Under the pieces are notes generated by a model. The model did no database searches, was not told the DNA's origin, and saw only the letters and a program-made list of their open reading frames with translations. The position numbers and the translations under genes are program-made. This document shows, one piece after another, positions 46,752-55,230 of a stretch of DNA of 64,000 nt. Where the stretch lies: the NCBI GenBank assembly GCA_025359205.1, contig JANYHD010000016.1, forward strand, positions 81,257 through 145,256, in the 5' to 3' direction. Origin of the DNA: Gammaproteobacteria bacterium (GTDB lineage: Bacteria; Pseudomonadota; Gammaproteobacteria; Steroidobacterales; Steroidobacteraceae). Position 1 is the stretch's first letter. Each line of letters begins with the position of its first letter.

Positions 46752-48938
46752 ATGGAAGATCGTGCGGACCCAGCCGCGGCCCCAAGCCGCGGCGCCGTCC
46801 AGACAGACCAGCCGGAGCAGGGCCCGGCGCAGGCCTTGCCGAGCGAGGCGGCGCGCCTGCTCAATTCTATCGTCGGTCACCTGGTCGGGTTCGTGTATCG
46901 CTGCTGCGACGACAAGCAGTGGACCATGGAGTACGTCAGCGGCGGATTCCAGTCACTGACCGGGCACGCGCCGGCGGACCTGCTCGGCAACCGCGTGATC
47001 AGTTACAACGAGCTGATCCATCCGGACGATCGCGCCCGTGTCGCCGAAACCAGTACTACGGGCATGGGCGAGGGGGCCCGCATCTCGATCGAGTACCGGC
47101 TCTGTCACCGTGACGGTTCCGTGCGCTGGGTGTCGGAGCGCGCTGTGCGCGTACGTGACCGGCCGACCTCGAGCTGGAAGTGGGAGGGCTTCATCGAGAA
47201 CATCACCGATCGCAAGCGCGCCGAGCAGGCGCTCAACGAGGCCAACGAGCGCTACCAGAGCATCTTCGAGAACGCGCTCGAAGGCATCTTCCAGGTCACG
47301 CCCGAGGGCCACCTGCTGGTGGCGAATCCGGCCATGGCGCGCATGTTCGGCTACGACTCGCCCGCGGAACTGCTGGCGGAGCTGCGCGACATCCCCCGGC
47401 AGTTGTACGTCGAACCCGAACGCCGCGACGAATACCGCCGCCAGATCGAGGGCCAGGGCTCGGTCAGCAATTTCGAATTCCAGGCATTCCGCAAGAATGG
47501 CGAAGTGATCTGGGTGTCGGAGAACGCGCACGTGCGGCGCAACACCGCCGATGGCTCGATCTACTACGAGGGCACGCTCGAGGACATCACCGACCGGCGC
47601 GTCTACCAGGCGCAGATCGAACGGCAGGCGAATTACGACGCGCTCACCGGACTCGCCAACCGCACGCTGCTCAATGGCCGATTGCACCAGGCCATCAGCC
47701 GCGCCGCGGAGAGCGCCAGCGAGATCGCTGTCGTGTTCATCGACCTGGACCAGTTCAAGTTCATCAACGACACCTACGGCCATGCGCTCGGCGACGGCCT
47801 GCTGCAGAGCATGGCCGACCGCCTGCGTTCCTGCGTACGCGACAGCGACACGGTGGCACGCCAGGGCGGCGATGAATTCGTGCTGCTGCTGCAGGGCTAC
47901 CGCACCGAAGACCTGGCCGGGGTGGTGCAGCGGCTCCATGCCTCGATCGCGCTGCCGTGGCGCTCGGGGCGGCGCGAGTTCCACGTCACCAGCAGCATCG
48001 GCGTGTCGGTCTATCCGAGCGACGGTGACACCGCGGATGTGCTGCTGCGCAACGCCGACGCCGCGATGTACAAGGCCAAGGAGAACGGCCGCAACGCCGT
48101 GCAGTTCTTCACCGCCGAGCTCAATCACGCGCTGGTCGAGCGGCTCGACATTGAGCATCGGCTGCGCGGCGCCCTGGCGCGCAACCAGTTCCTGTTGCAC
48201 TACCAGGCGCGCATCGACATGGATACTGGCCGCATCGCCGGCGCCGAGGCGCTGCTGCGCTGGCGGGTGCCGCAGCGCGGGCTGGTCTCGCCGGCGCGCT
48301 TCATCTCGGTCGCCGAGGACACCGGGCTGATCGTGCCGATCGGCCGCTGGGTGCTGCACACCGCCTGCAAGCAGGCCCGCGACTGGCAGCTGGCAGGCCT
48401 CCCACCGATCGTGGTCTCGGTCAACGTGTCCCCGCGCCAGTTCCGCGAGGGCAATATCGTCGCGACCATTGCCGAGGCGTTGCGGGCGACGGGGCTTGAA
48501 GCGCGCTACCTGCAGATCGAGCTCACCGAGGGCCTGGCGATGCACGGCGCCGAAAAGTACGTCGAGATGCTCGGCCAGATCAAGGCGCTGGGCATACAGA
48601 TTGCCGTGGATGATTTCGGCACGGGCTACTCCAGTCTCTCGTACCTCAAACGCTTCCCGGTCGACCAGCTCAAGGTGGACCGCTCCTTCGTGATCGACCT
48701 GGCCACCGATCCGGACGATGCCGTGATCGTGCAGGCCATCATCGCGCTCGGCCACAAACTCAACTTGCGGGTCGTGGCCGAGGGTGTCGAGACCGCCGAC
48801 CAGCTCGAGTTCCTGCGCCAGGCGGGGTGCGATGAGATGCAGGGGTATCTGTTCGGCATGCCGATGATCGCCAGCGACTTTGCCGCACTGCTCACCAGCC
48901 AGGACTTCGAACGCTACGCGCAGCTGCGCCAGGCCTAG
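46752..48938 (+). CDS. PAS-PAS-GGDEF-EAL cyclic-di-GMP protein
   Basis: Sensor-effector protein of 728 residues without membrane helices. Two PAS domains (about 45-160 and 165-285, each with a PAC-like end such as WEGFIENITDRKRAE) are followed by a GGDEF domain. That domain keeps an intact GGDEF motif (about 372) and the RxxD inhibition site (RDSD) five residues before it. The C-terminal EAL domain keeps AEALLRW (about 498) and DDFGTGYSSLSYLKRFPVDQ. All catalytic motifs are intact, so both synthesis and breakdown of c-di-GMP are possible. The signal sensed by the PAS domains is unknown. Confidence 0.93.
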   Translation: MEDRADPAAAPSRGAVQTDQPEQGPAQALPSEAARLLNSIVGHLVGFVYRCCDDKQWTMEYVSGGFQSLTGHAPADLLGNRVISYNELIHPDDRARVAETSTTGMGEGARISIEYRLCHRDGSVRWVSERAVRVRDRPTSSWKWEGFIENITDRKRAEQALNEANERYQSIFENALEGIFQVTPEGHLLVANPAMARMFGYDSPAELLAELRDIPRQLYVEPERRDEYRRQIEGQGSVSNFEFQAFRKNGEVIWVSENAHVRRNTADGSIYYEGTLEDITDRRVYQAQIERQANYDALTGLANRTLLNGRLHQAISRAAESASEIAVVFIDLDQFKFINDTYGHALGDGLLQSMADRLRSCVRDSDTVARQGGDEFVLLLQGYRTEDLAGVVQRLHASIALPWRSGRREFHVTSSIGVSVYPSDGDTADVLLRNADAAMYKAKENGRNAVQFFTAELNHALVERLDIEHRLRGALARNQFLLHYQARIDMDTGRIAGAEALLRWRVPQRGLVSPARFISVAEDTGLIVPIGRWVLHTACKQARDWQLAGLPPIVVSVNVSPRQFREGNIVATIAEALRATGLEARYLQIELTEGLAMHGAEKYVEMLGQIKALGIQIAVDDFGTGYSSLSYLKRFPVDQLKVDRSFVIDLATDPDDAVIVQAIIALGHKLNLRVVAEGVETADQLEFLRQAGCDEMQGYLFGMPMIASDFAALLTSQDFERYAQLRQA

Positions 48939-48951
48939 GGCGAGTATCATT

Positions 48952-48980
48952 GTCGCCAGGCGGAATCACTGCCTGGTGAC
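48952..48980 (+). promoter_or_regulatory. Inverted repeat just upstream of phhA
   Basis: GTCGCCAGGC (48952-48961) and GCCTGGTGAC (48971-48980) form a stem with one mismatch in ten and a 9-bp spacer, ending 2 bp before the phhA ATG. A TATCAT (48945-48950) just upstream could be a -10 box. It may be an operator or a 5' leader hairpin; no T-run is present. Confidence 0.4.
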
Positions 48981-48982
48981 GA

Positions 48983-49852
48983 ATGAACAAGACTCCCTCG
49001 GCGCCGACCCGTGGCCAGCTCGAACTGCGTGGCACCTATGAGCATACGGCGCCGGACTACACGGTCGAACAGCGCTGGGAGCAATACAGCGAGGCCGAGC
49101 ACGAGGTCTGGCGCACCCTGTACACGCGCCAGCGCGCGCTGCTCGAGCGCTACGCGGCGCCAGAAGTGATGGCGGGGTTGGCGGCGGTCGGCGTCGATGA
49201 ACTCCGCATCCCGCGCTTCGATGCCGTCAACGAGCTGTTGCGGCCGGTCACTGGCTGGCGCATCGTTGCCGTGCCGGGCCTGATCCCCGAGGAGCATTTC
49301 TTTGCGCATCTGGCGGCGCGCTCTTTTCCGGTCTCGGTGTGGATCCGCAAGCCGCACGAGCTTGACTACCTTTCCGAGCCCGACCTGTTCCACGATTTCT
49401 TCGGCCACGTGCCGCTGCTGGCGAACCCGGTGTTCGCGCGCTTCATGCAGGCCTATGGCGTCGCCGGCCAGAAGGCGCAGGCGCACCGTGCCGTGCCACT
49501 GCTGGCGCGCGTCTACTGGTACACGGTCGAGTTTGGGCTGCTGCGCAGCCCGGCGGGACTGCGCGCCTATGGCGCCGGCATCCTTTCGTCCAAGGGCGAG
49601 ACCGTGTATTCGCTCGAGAGCCCGGAGCCCAACCGCGTGGCCTTCGAGCTCGAGCGCGTGATGCGCACCGACTATCGCATCGACACCTACCAGCGCATGT
49701 ACTTTGTGATTGACAGCTTCGAGCAGCTGTTCGAGGCTGGTTATGGCACTGATTTTGGTCCGCTGTACGACCGCATCGGCAATGCGCCGGGAATTGCGCC
49801 GGAAATGCTGCTGGCCACTGACCGCGTGATCACGCGCGGCACGCTGGCATGA
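48983..49852 (+). CDS. phhA: Phenylalanine 4-monooxygenase
   Basis: Iron- and tetrahydrobiopterin-dependent hydroxylase that converts phenylalanine to tyrosine (289 residues, in the bacterial monomeric range). Iron ligands are in the motif DLFHDFFGHVPLL (two His) and a downstream Glu in VEFGLL. It opens an aromatic degradation operon with hpd, maiA, hmgA and fahA. A pterin recycling enzyme (phhB) is not adjacent. Confidence 0.95.
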   Translation: MNKTPSAPTRGQLELRGTYEHTAPDYTVEQRWEQYSEAEHEVWRTLYTRQRALLERYAAPEVMAGLAAVGVDELRIPRFDAVNELLRPVTGWRIVAVPGLIPEEHFFAHLAARSFPVSVWIRKPHELDYLSEPDLFHDFFGHVPLLANPVFARFMQAYGVAGQKAQAHRAVPLLARVYWYTVEFGLLRSPAGLRAYGAGILSSKGETVYSLESPEPNRVAFELERVMRTDYRIDTYQRMYFVIDSFEQLFEAGYGTDFGPLYDRIGNAPGIAPEMLLATDRVITRGTLA

Positions 49853-49860
49853 GTTGGCAC

Positions 49861-49866
49861 TATAAT
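49861..49866 (+). promoter_or_regulatory. Perfect -10 element directly before hpd
   Basis: TATAAT ends 7 bp before the hpd ATG (49874). If used, transcription would begin at about the start codon. It lies within the 21-bp gap after phhA, so it would be an internal promoter of the operon. No good -35 box is visible. Confidence 0.4.
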
Positions 49867-49873
49867 TGCCGGC

Positions 49874-50917
49874 ATGAATCCGCAGCACAATCCGATGGGC
49901 ACCGACGGCTTCGAATTCGTCGAGTACACCGCACCCAACCCCGCTGAGCTCCGCGGTCTGTTCGAGAAGATGGGCTTCCGCGAGGCAGCGCGCCATCGGT
50001 CCAAGAACGTGACGCTGCATCGCCAGGGCGACATCAATTTCCTCATCAACGCGGAGCCCAACAGCTTCGCGCAGCAGTTCGCGCGCGACCACGGTGGCTC
50101 GATCTGTGCGATGGGCTTGCGCGTGCGCGATGCGGCGCTGGCCTACAAGCGCGCGCTCGAGCTGGGGGCCGAGCCGGGGCCGAGCACCGCGGGGCCGATG
50201 GAACTGAACATCCCCTCGATCCGGGGCATAGGCGGGAGCCTCATCTACCTGGTCGACCGTTACGGGGCCGACAGCATCTACGAAATCGATTTCCGCCCCA
50301 CCAGCGCGCCGACCGGAGCGGCGGGTCCAGGGCTCCAGCTCATTGATCATCTGACGCACAACGTGGCGCGCGGCAACATGGATCGCTGGTCTGGCTTCTA
50401 CGAGCGATTGTTCAATTTCCGCGAGATCCGCTACTTCGACATCGAGGGCCGCAAGACCGGGCTGCTGTCGCGTGCCATGACCAGCCCCTGTGGCAAGATC
50501 CGCATCCCGATCAACGAATCGCGCGACGACAAGTCGCAGATCGAAGAATACCTGCGCGAGTACCGCGGCGAGGGTATCCAGCACATTGCCCTCGCCAGCG
50601 CCGACATCTACCAAACGGTCGACTGCCTGCGCGAGCGGGGCGTGGTGTTCCAGGATACGCCCGACACCTATTACGATGGCATTGACGCGCGCGTCAGCGG
50701 CCATCAGGAGTCGCTCACCGAACTGCGCCAACGCCGCATCCTCATCGATGGTTCGGCCAAGGACGGGATCCTGCTGCAGATATTCACCACCAATGTCATT
50801 GGCCCTATCTTCTTCGAGATCATCCAGCGCCGCGGCAACGAAGGCTTCGGCGAAGGCAATTTCCAGGCGCTGTTCGAGTCGATCGAGCTCGACCAGATCC
50901 GGCGTGGGGTCGTGTGA
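49874..50917 (+). CDS. hpd: 4-hydroxyphenylpyruvate dioxygenase
   Basis: Non-haem iron dioxygenase (347 residues) that converts 4-hydroxyphenylpyruvate to homogentisate. It is a two-repeat vicinal-oxygen-chelate protein. The C-terminal half holds the iron ligands, for example LIDHLTHNV (His), GIQHIALAS (His) and IFFEIIQRRG (Glu), and the terminal gating helix contains GNFQALFESIELDQIRRG. It follows phhA and overlaps maiA by 4 bp. Confidence 0.96.
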   Translation: MNPQHNPMGTDGFEFVEYTAPNPAELRGLFEKMGFREAARHRSKNVTLHRQGDINFLINAEPNSFAQQFARDHGGSICAMGLRVRDAALAYKRALELGAEPGPSTAGPMELNIPSIRGIGGSLIYLVDRYGADSIYEIDFRPTSAPTGAAGPGLQLIDHLTHNVARGNMDRWSGFYERLFNFREIRYFDIEGRKTGLLSRAMTSPCGKIRIPINESRDDKSQIEEYLREYRGEGIQHIALASADIYQTVDCLRERGVVFQDTPDTYYDGIDARVSGHQESLTELRQRRILIDGSAKDGILLQIFTTNVIGPIFFEIIQRRGNEGFGEGNFQALFESIELDQIRRGVV

Positions 50918-51567
50918 GCCGGTTGCGGCTGTACAGCTACTGGCGCAGCTCCGCGTCCCACCGCGTGCGCATCGCGCTGCAGCTCAAGGGCCTGGACTAT
51001 GAGTACGTGGCCGTGCACCTGGCGGCCGATGGCGGAGCGCAGTACAGCGCCGCGTATCGCGCCCTGAACCCGCAGTCACGCGTGCCGGCGCTGGAAACCG
51101 CTGACGGCGTCCTGACGCAGTCGATGGCCATCATGGAATGGCTGGAAGAGACGTATCCTGATCCACCGCTCCTGCCTGCCACAGCCGCTGAGCGTGCCCG
51201 CGTGAGGGCGATGGCGCAGATCATGGTCGCGGATGTGCAGCCGCTCCAGAATGTGTCAGTGACGAACTACCTGCATGAGAAGCTACACGTGGACGACGCG
51301 GCAATTGAAGCATGGCGCCGCGCCTGGGTCGGACGGGGGCTGGCCGCGCTGGAAGAGATGCTCGAGCGCAGTGCGCCAGGCGAGTTCTGCGTGGGCGCGC
51401 ACCCGACGCTGGCCGACGCCTGCCTGCTGCCGCAGTGTGCGAGTGCGCACCGCTTTGGGGTCGAGCTCGGCGCCTACCCGCGCATTGCCCGCATCGAAAG
51501 AGCATGCAACGCTATCGGCGCGTTCCAGCGCGCCGCGCCCGCACAGCAACCGGACGCAGTGCGCTGA
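50914..51567 (+). CDS. maiA: Maleylacetoacetate isomerase
   Basis: Zeta-class glutathione transferase (217 residues) that isomerises maleylacetoacetate to fumarylacetoacetate. The active-site motif YWRSSASHRVRIALQLKG is at the N-terminus and the QSMAIMEWLEETYP segment is conserved. The GTG at 50914 overlaps the hpd stop. It separates hpd from hmgA, so the operon order is not strictly that of the pathway. Confidence 0.94.
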   Translation: MSRLRLYSYWRSSASHRVRIALQLKGLDYEYVAVHLAADGGAQYSAAYRALNPQSRVPALETADGVLTQSMAIMEWLEETYPDPPLLPATAAERARVRAMAQIMVADVQPLQNVSVTNYLHEKLHVDDAAIEAWRRAWVGRGLAALEEMLERSAPGEFCVGAHPTLADACLLPQCASAHRFGVELGAYPRIARIERACNAIGAFQRAAPAQQPDAVR

Positions 51568-51589
51568 AAGTTCCTGGGGTGCCACGGCA

Positions 51590-52729
51590 ATGAAGAATTA
51601 CATCCGCTATCCACGCATCGAGGGCGATGCCAGCCGGCAGGCGCATGCCGACTTGCCGCGCGGCACCTTCGAGCGAGAGATGGGCAAGGAAGGTTTCTTC
51701 GGCCCTGCCAGTTTCTTCTACCATCGCCACCCACCCACGGGCTGGAGCCACTTCGAGGGTCCGCTGCGTCCGCACGCCTTCGACCTGAATCGCATGGGCG
51801 CGGCGCCGGCCTCGCCCTGGGACGCGCCGGTGGTCCTCGCCAACGCCCATTGCCAGGTGCGCTACTGGGATCCGGTGCGCAGCATGGATCACCTGGCGCG
51901 CAACGCGGATGGCGATCAGCTGCTGTTCGTGCACCGCGGCGAGGGCGAATTGCACTGCGACTTCGGACATTTGAGCTTCGCGGCCGGCGACTACCTCGTG
52001 TTGCCGCGCGGCACCATGTGGCGGCTGGAATGCGCAGCTGCAACGTCGATTCTCATGGTGGAGGCAAGCGGTCATTCATTCATGCTGCCCGAGAAAGGTC
52101 TGCTGGGCCCGCATGCCTTGTTCGATGCCGCAATGCTCGACGTGCCGGTGATGGACGCGGCGTTCCGCGCGCAGCAGACCGAGAGCGAGTGGCGCGTGCG
52201 CATCAAGAGCCGCGGGCAGGTGTCGGTCGCGAGCTTCCCCTTCAATCCGCTGGACGCCACGGGCTGGCATGGCGACCTGTGCGTCTGCCGCATCAACGTG
52301 CGCGATTTCCGCCCGGTGATGAGCCATCGCTATCACCTGCCGCCCTCGGTGCACAGCACTTTCATTGGCAATCGCTTCGTGGTGTGCACTTTCGTGCCGC
52401 GCCCCTTCGAGACCGATCCGGGCGCGATCAAGGTGCCGTTCTTCCACAACAATGACGACTACGACGAAGTGATTTTCTACCACGCCGGCGAATTCTTCAG
52501 CCGGGACAACATTCACCCGGGCATGCTCACCTATCATCCGGCGGGCTTCACGCACGGCCCGCACCCCAAGGCGCTCGAGCGCATGCTGGTGCAGAGCAAG
52601 CCCGCGACCGACGAAGTGGCCGTGATGATCGATTGCCGTGATCCGCTCGAGATTGGTGCCGCCGCCACGCGGGTCGAGTGGGCGGGCTATGTCGATTCGT
52701 GGAAGGGCGGCGCGCAGGGCGGGCGTTGA
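51590..52729 (+). CDS. hmgA: Homogentisate 1,2-dioxygenase (short form)
   Basis: Cupin-fold iron dioxygenase that opens the homogentisate ring to maleylacetoacetate. The C-terminal half shows the family pattern: YHLPPSVHSTFIGNRFVVC, PFFHNNDDYDEVIFY (iron Glu) and HPAGFTHGPHP (iron His). At 379 residues it is shorter than the roughly 430-450 of classical HmgA, mainly in the N-terminal part. The reading frame is intact, so it is a short subfamily rather than a truncated gene. It sits 22 bp after maiA and overlaps fahA (TTGA). Confidence 0.88.
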   Translation: MKNYIRYPRIEGDASRQAHADLPRGTFEREMGKEGFFGPASFFYHRHPPTGWSHFEGPLRPHAFDLNRMGAAPASPWDAPVVLANAHCQVRYWDPVRSMDHLARNADGDQLLFVHRGEGELHCDFGHLSFAAGDYLVLPRGTMWRLECAAATSILMVEASGHSFMLPEKGLLGPHALFDAAMLDVPVMDAAFRAQQTESEWRVRIKSRGQVSVASFPFNPLDATGWHGDLCVCRINVRDFRPVMSHRYHLPPSVHSTFIGNRFVVCTFVPRPFETDPGAIKVPFFHNNDDYDEVIFYHAGEFFSRDNIHPGMLTYHPAGFTHGPHPKALERMLVQSKPATDEVAVMIDCRDPLEIGAAATRVEWAGYVDSWKGGAQGGR

Positions 52730-53709
52730 AGCTCGCCAGCCTCAAGCAGGGGCGCGATGGGCGCCTCGTCGTAGTCAGCCGCGACCTGTCACGGTGCCTC
52801 GCCGTGCCCGAGATTGCCGCCACCCTGCAGCAGGCGCTCGATCGCTGGGAAGCGGTTGCGCCCAGGCTGAAGGCCGCGGCCGACAATCTCAACGACGGCA
52901 GTCATGGTGACGCTTTTCCCGCTGGATCCGGCGGCGTGGCCGCGCCGCTCCCGCGTGCCTACCACTGGGTGGATGGTTCCGCGTACGTCAATCACGTGGA
53001 ACTGGTGCGCAAGGCGCGCGGCGTCGAGATGCCGCCTTCGTTCTGGACCGATCCGCTGGTATACCAGGGCGGTGCCGACGATTTCCTGGGGCCAGTGGAC
53101 GACGCACGTTTTCCGGCGGAAGATTTAGGGATAGACCTTGAGGGCGAAGTCGCGGTCATCACCGGCGATGTGGCCATGGCGAGCACCGCGGAGCAGGTGC
53201 GCGCGCGGCGCGACATCCGGCTGCTGATGCTGGTCAACGACTGGACGCTGCGCAATCTCACTGCGCCCGAGCTCGCCAAGGGTTTTGGCTTCTACCAGTC
53301 CAAGCCTGCTACCGCGTTTTCGCCGGTCGCCGTCACGCCCGATGAGCTGGGCGCCGCCTGGGATGGCGGCAAGGCTCTGTTGCCGCTGCGCTGCCACGTC
53401 AACGGCGAGCTGCTGGGCGCGCCCGTGGCCGGTGTCGACATGACCTTCGACTTTCCGGCGCTGATCGCGCATTGCGCGTGCACCCGCAACCTGGGCGCGG
53501 GCACGATCGTTGGCTCCGGCACCGTCTCGAACCTGGATCGATCCAAGGGCTCCTCGTGTCTGGCGGAGAAGCGCATGCTTGAGGTCCTGGCCAGCGGGCG
53601 CCCGTCCACGCCGTTCCTGAAATTTGGCGATCGCGTGCGCATCGAAATGCTCGATGCGGGCGGCGCGTCGATCTTCGGGGCTATCGACCAGCGCGTGGCA
53701 CGCGTCTAG
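52726..53709 (+). CDS. fahA: Fumarylacetoacetate hydrolase family protein
   Basis: Probable last enzyme of the pathway (327 residues), splitting fumarylacetoacetate to fumarate and acetoacetate. FAH-fold features include the metal-binding DLEGEVAVITGDV region, NDWTLRNLTAPELAKGFGFY, SKPATAFSPVAVTP and GTIVGSGTVSN. The start is TTG at 52726, overlapping the hmgA stop, with AGGG upstream; its N-terminus (KLASLKQGRDG) matches the start of this subfamily. An upstream extension to 52678 would overlap hmgA more and has no support. Confidence 0.9.
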   Translation: MKLASLKQGRDGRLVVVSRDLSRCLAVPEIAATLQQALDRWEAVAPRLKAAADNLNDGSHGDAFPAGSGGVAAPLPRAYHWVDGSAYVNHVELVRKARGVEMPPSFWTDPLVYQGGADDFLGPVDDARFPAEDLGIDLEGEVAVITGDVAMASTAEQVRARRDIRLLMLVNDWTLRNLTAPELAKGFGFYQSKPATAFSPVAVTPDELGAAWDGGKALLPLRCHVNGELLGAPVAGVDMTFDFPALIAHCACTRNLGAGTIVGSGTVSNLDRSKGSSCLAEKRMLEVLASGRPSTPFLKFGDRVRIEMLDAGGASIFGAIDQRVARV

Positions 53710-53722
53710 CATTCATCTCGCC

Positions 53723-54565
53723 ATGGCCGGCAATCTCACAATCCTCAATCCGCGGCTCTGGGACGAGTCGGCGGTGATGCTTGCGCGCGTTGTTGGCACG
53801 GTGGTGCTCGCCTGGTTGGCGCAACGCCTGGTGGGGCGGCTGTTGCGCGCATTCCGCAGCCGCATCGCGCCGCACATCACCGACGCTGAGGACGCGCGTC
53901 GCGCCGAGACGCTCGCGCGCGTTTCGCGGCACTTGGCCACCGTGGTGATCTGGCTGATCGCCGGCATGCTGGTGCTGAGCGAGCTGGGCATATCGGTGGC
54001 GCCGATCCTCGGCGCCGCGGGCGTGGTCGGCCTGGCGTTCGGTTTCGGCGCGCAGAGCCTGGTGAAAGACTACGTGTCCGGCTTCTTTTTGCTACTCGAG
54101 AACCAGGTCACCAAGGGCGACGTGGTCGAGCTCGGCGGCAAATCCGGCGAAGTCGAGGACGTGACGCTGCGCTACGTGCAGTTGCGCGACTACGGGGGCA
54201 ACGTGCACTTCGTGCCCAACGGCATGATCACCACTGTGACCAACATGAGCCGCGGCTTTGCCTACGCGGTGGTCGAGGTGGGGGTTGCCCCGGGCGCCAT
54301 GCTCGAACGCGTCTACCTGTCGCTGCGCAACGTGGCGCAGGGACTGCGCGCCGATCCGGCGTTTGCCGCTGCCATTGAGGGCGGGCTGGAAATCTCCGGC
54401 GTCGACCGGCTCGACGGTACGGCGGTCGTCGTGCGCAGCCGCCTGCGGGTGCGGCCGCTGGAGCAGTGGCGCGTGCGCTGGGAATTCCTGCAACGCCTGA
54501 AAGAGGAATTCGAGCGCCAGGGCGTCGAACTACCGGCGCCGCAGCTCACGCTGGCCAGCCGCTAG
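53723..54565 (+). CDS. MscS family small mechanosensitive channel
   Basis: Inner-membrane channel of 280 residues with three membrane helices (about 12-36, 71-90, 92-118). The pore helix is glycine/alanine rich (GAAGVVGLAFGFGAQSLVKD), followed by the MscS core GFFLLLENQVTKGDVVELGG and VPNGMI. It opens under membrane tension to release solutes. The ATG at 53723 begins 13 bp after fahA; an upstream frame lies inside fahA. Confidence 0.9.
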   Translation: MAGNLTILNPRLWDESAVMLARVVGTVVLAWLAQRLVGRLLRAFRSRIAPHITDAEDARRAETLARVSRHLATVVIWLIAGMLVLSELGISVAPILGAAGVVGLAFGFGAQSLVKDYVSGFFLLLENQVTKGDVVELGGKSGEVEDVTLRYVQLRDYGGNVHFVPNGMITTVTNMSRGFAYAVVEVGVAPGAMLERVYLSLRNVAQGLRADPAFAAAIEGGLEISGVDRLDGTAVVVRSRLRVRPLEQWRVRWEFLQRLKEEFERQGVELPAPQLTLASR

Positions 54566-54583
54566 GTACTTGACCTGACCCAT

Positions 54584-54612
54584 TTGACACGCGCATTTCC
54601 GAGGAGTGCAAT
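54584..54612 (+). promoter_or_regulatory. Candidate promoter for the SnoaL-like gene
   Basis: A perfect TTGACA (54584-54589) and TGCAAT (54607-54612) are separated by 17 bp, 70 bp upstream of the gene at 54682. No other plausible promoter was seen in the gap. Confidence 0.5.
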
Positions 54613-54681
54613 CGGGAAACGCCGTGCACACCCAAGTGCAGGACGGCTGTTGAATCAACGAAAAAGAACTGGGGAACTGAA

Positions 54682-55134
54682 ATGAAGAACTCCAAAGCAT
54701 GGATAGTGGCGGGCGCCATTTCACTCGGTTGCGCAGCTCTCGTACAGGCACATGAGATGAGTGGAGTGACCGAGAAAGCGATTGCCGCGCTGGAAGAACA
54801 GTGGGCAACAGCCGAGAGGACGAATAACACCGAACTGGAAGCTCCGCTGCTGGCCGAGAAACTGGTGTGGATTGACGTCGACGGGTCCGTCATGGACCGG
54901 GCGAAATTGCTTGCCGAGGACAAGGCAACGAAATATTCGAGTGGTGAGATTGAGGACCTGCACGTCACGGTGTTCGGCGGTACGGCTATCGCCCGATACG
55001 CATACAAAGTCAAAGGGATCAGCCCGCAGGGCAAGCCGTTTGATTCATATCACCTCTGGACTGATACCTGGGTGAAGATGCCGAATGGGAAGTGGCAGTG
55101 CGTTGCCTCTGTCGGATCGCCGGTGAAGAAATAG
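54682..55134 (+). CDS. Secreted SnoaL/DUF4440-like protein
   Basis: Small protein of 150 residues with a signal peptide (AWIVAGAISLGCAALVQA, cleavage before HEMSG). It carries a nuclear-transport-factor-2-like fold: a helix AIAALEEQWATAERTNN, then VWIDVDGSVMDRAKLLAED, and strands ending WVKMPNGKWQCVASVGSP. Such domains are binding modules or enzymes, and no specific function can be assigned. Its base composition is visibly lower in GC than that of its neighbours. It has its own promoter and terminator, which suggests a self-contained, perhaps transferred, gene. Confidence 0.8.
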   Translation: MKNSKAWIVAGAISLGCAALVQAHEMSGVTEKAIAALEEQWATAERTNNTELEAPLLAEKLVWIDVDGSVMDRAKLLAEDKATKYSSGEIEDLHVTVFGGTAIARYAYKVKGISPQGKPFDSYHLWTDTWVKMPNGKWQCVASVGSPVKK

Positions 55135-55159
55135 AGCCAATTCCAGATTTGGCCTATTC

Positions 55160-55190
55160 GGCCGCCTGCTGTCGAGGCGGCCTTTCTTTT
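55160..55190 (+). terminator. Rho-independent terminator
   Basis: Perfect 8-bp stem GGCCGCCT (55160-55167) / AGGCGGCC (55175-55182) with a 7-base loop, followed by TTTCTTTT (55183-55190). It ends transcription of the SnoaL-like gene, 25 bp after its stop. Confidence 0.9.
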
Positions 55191-55230
55191 GCACACGCCT
55201 TGACGACGCCTTGAGGAATGCGCCAGCGCG

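Noticed and set aside
46953..48950. 665-codon open frame antisense to the PAS-GGDEF-EAL gene
   Set aside because: Composition shadow of a GC-rich coding gene; the translation has no recognisable domain, and the sense frame has intact catalytic motifs.
48947..50731. 594-codon frame antisense to phhA and hpd
   Set aside because: Shadow of two conserved enzymes; no domain recognised.
51590..52729. HmgA as a truncated pseudogene
   Set aside because: The frame is intact, C-terminal iron ligands are present and both ends overlap or abut functional operon genes; a short subfamily explains the length.
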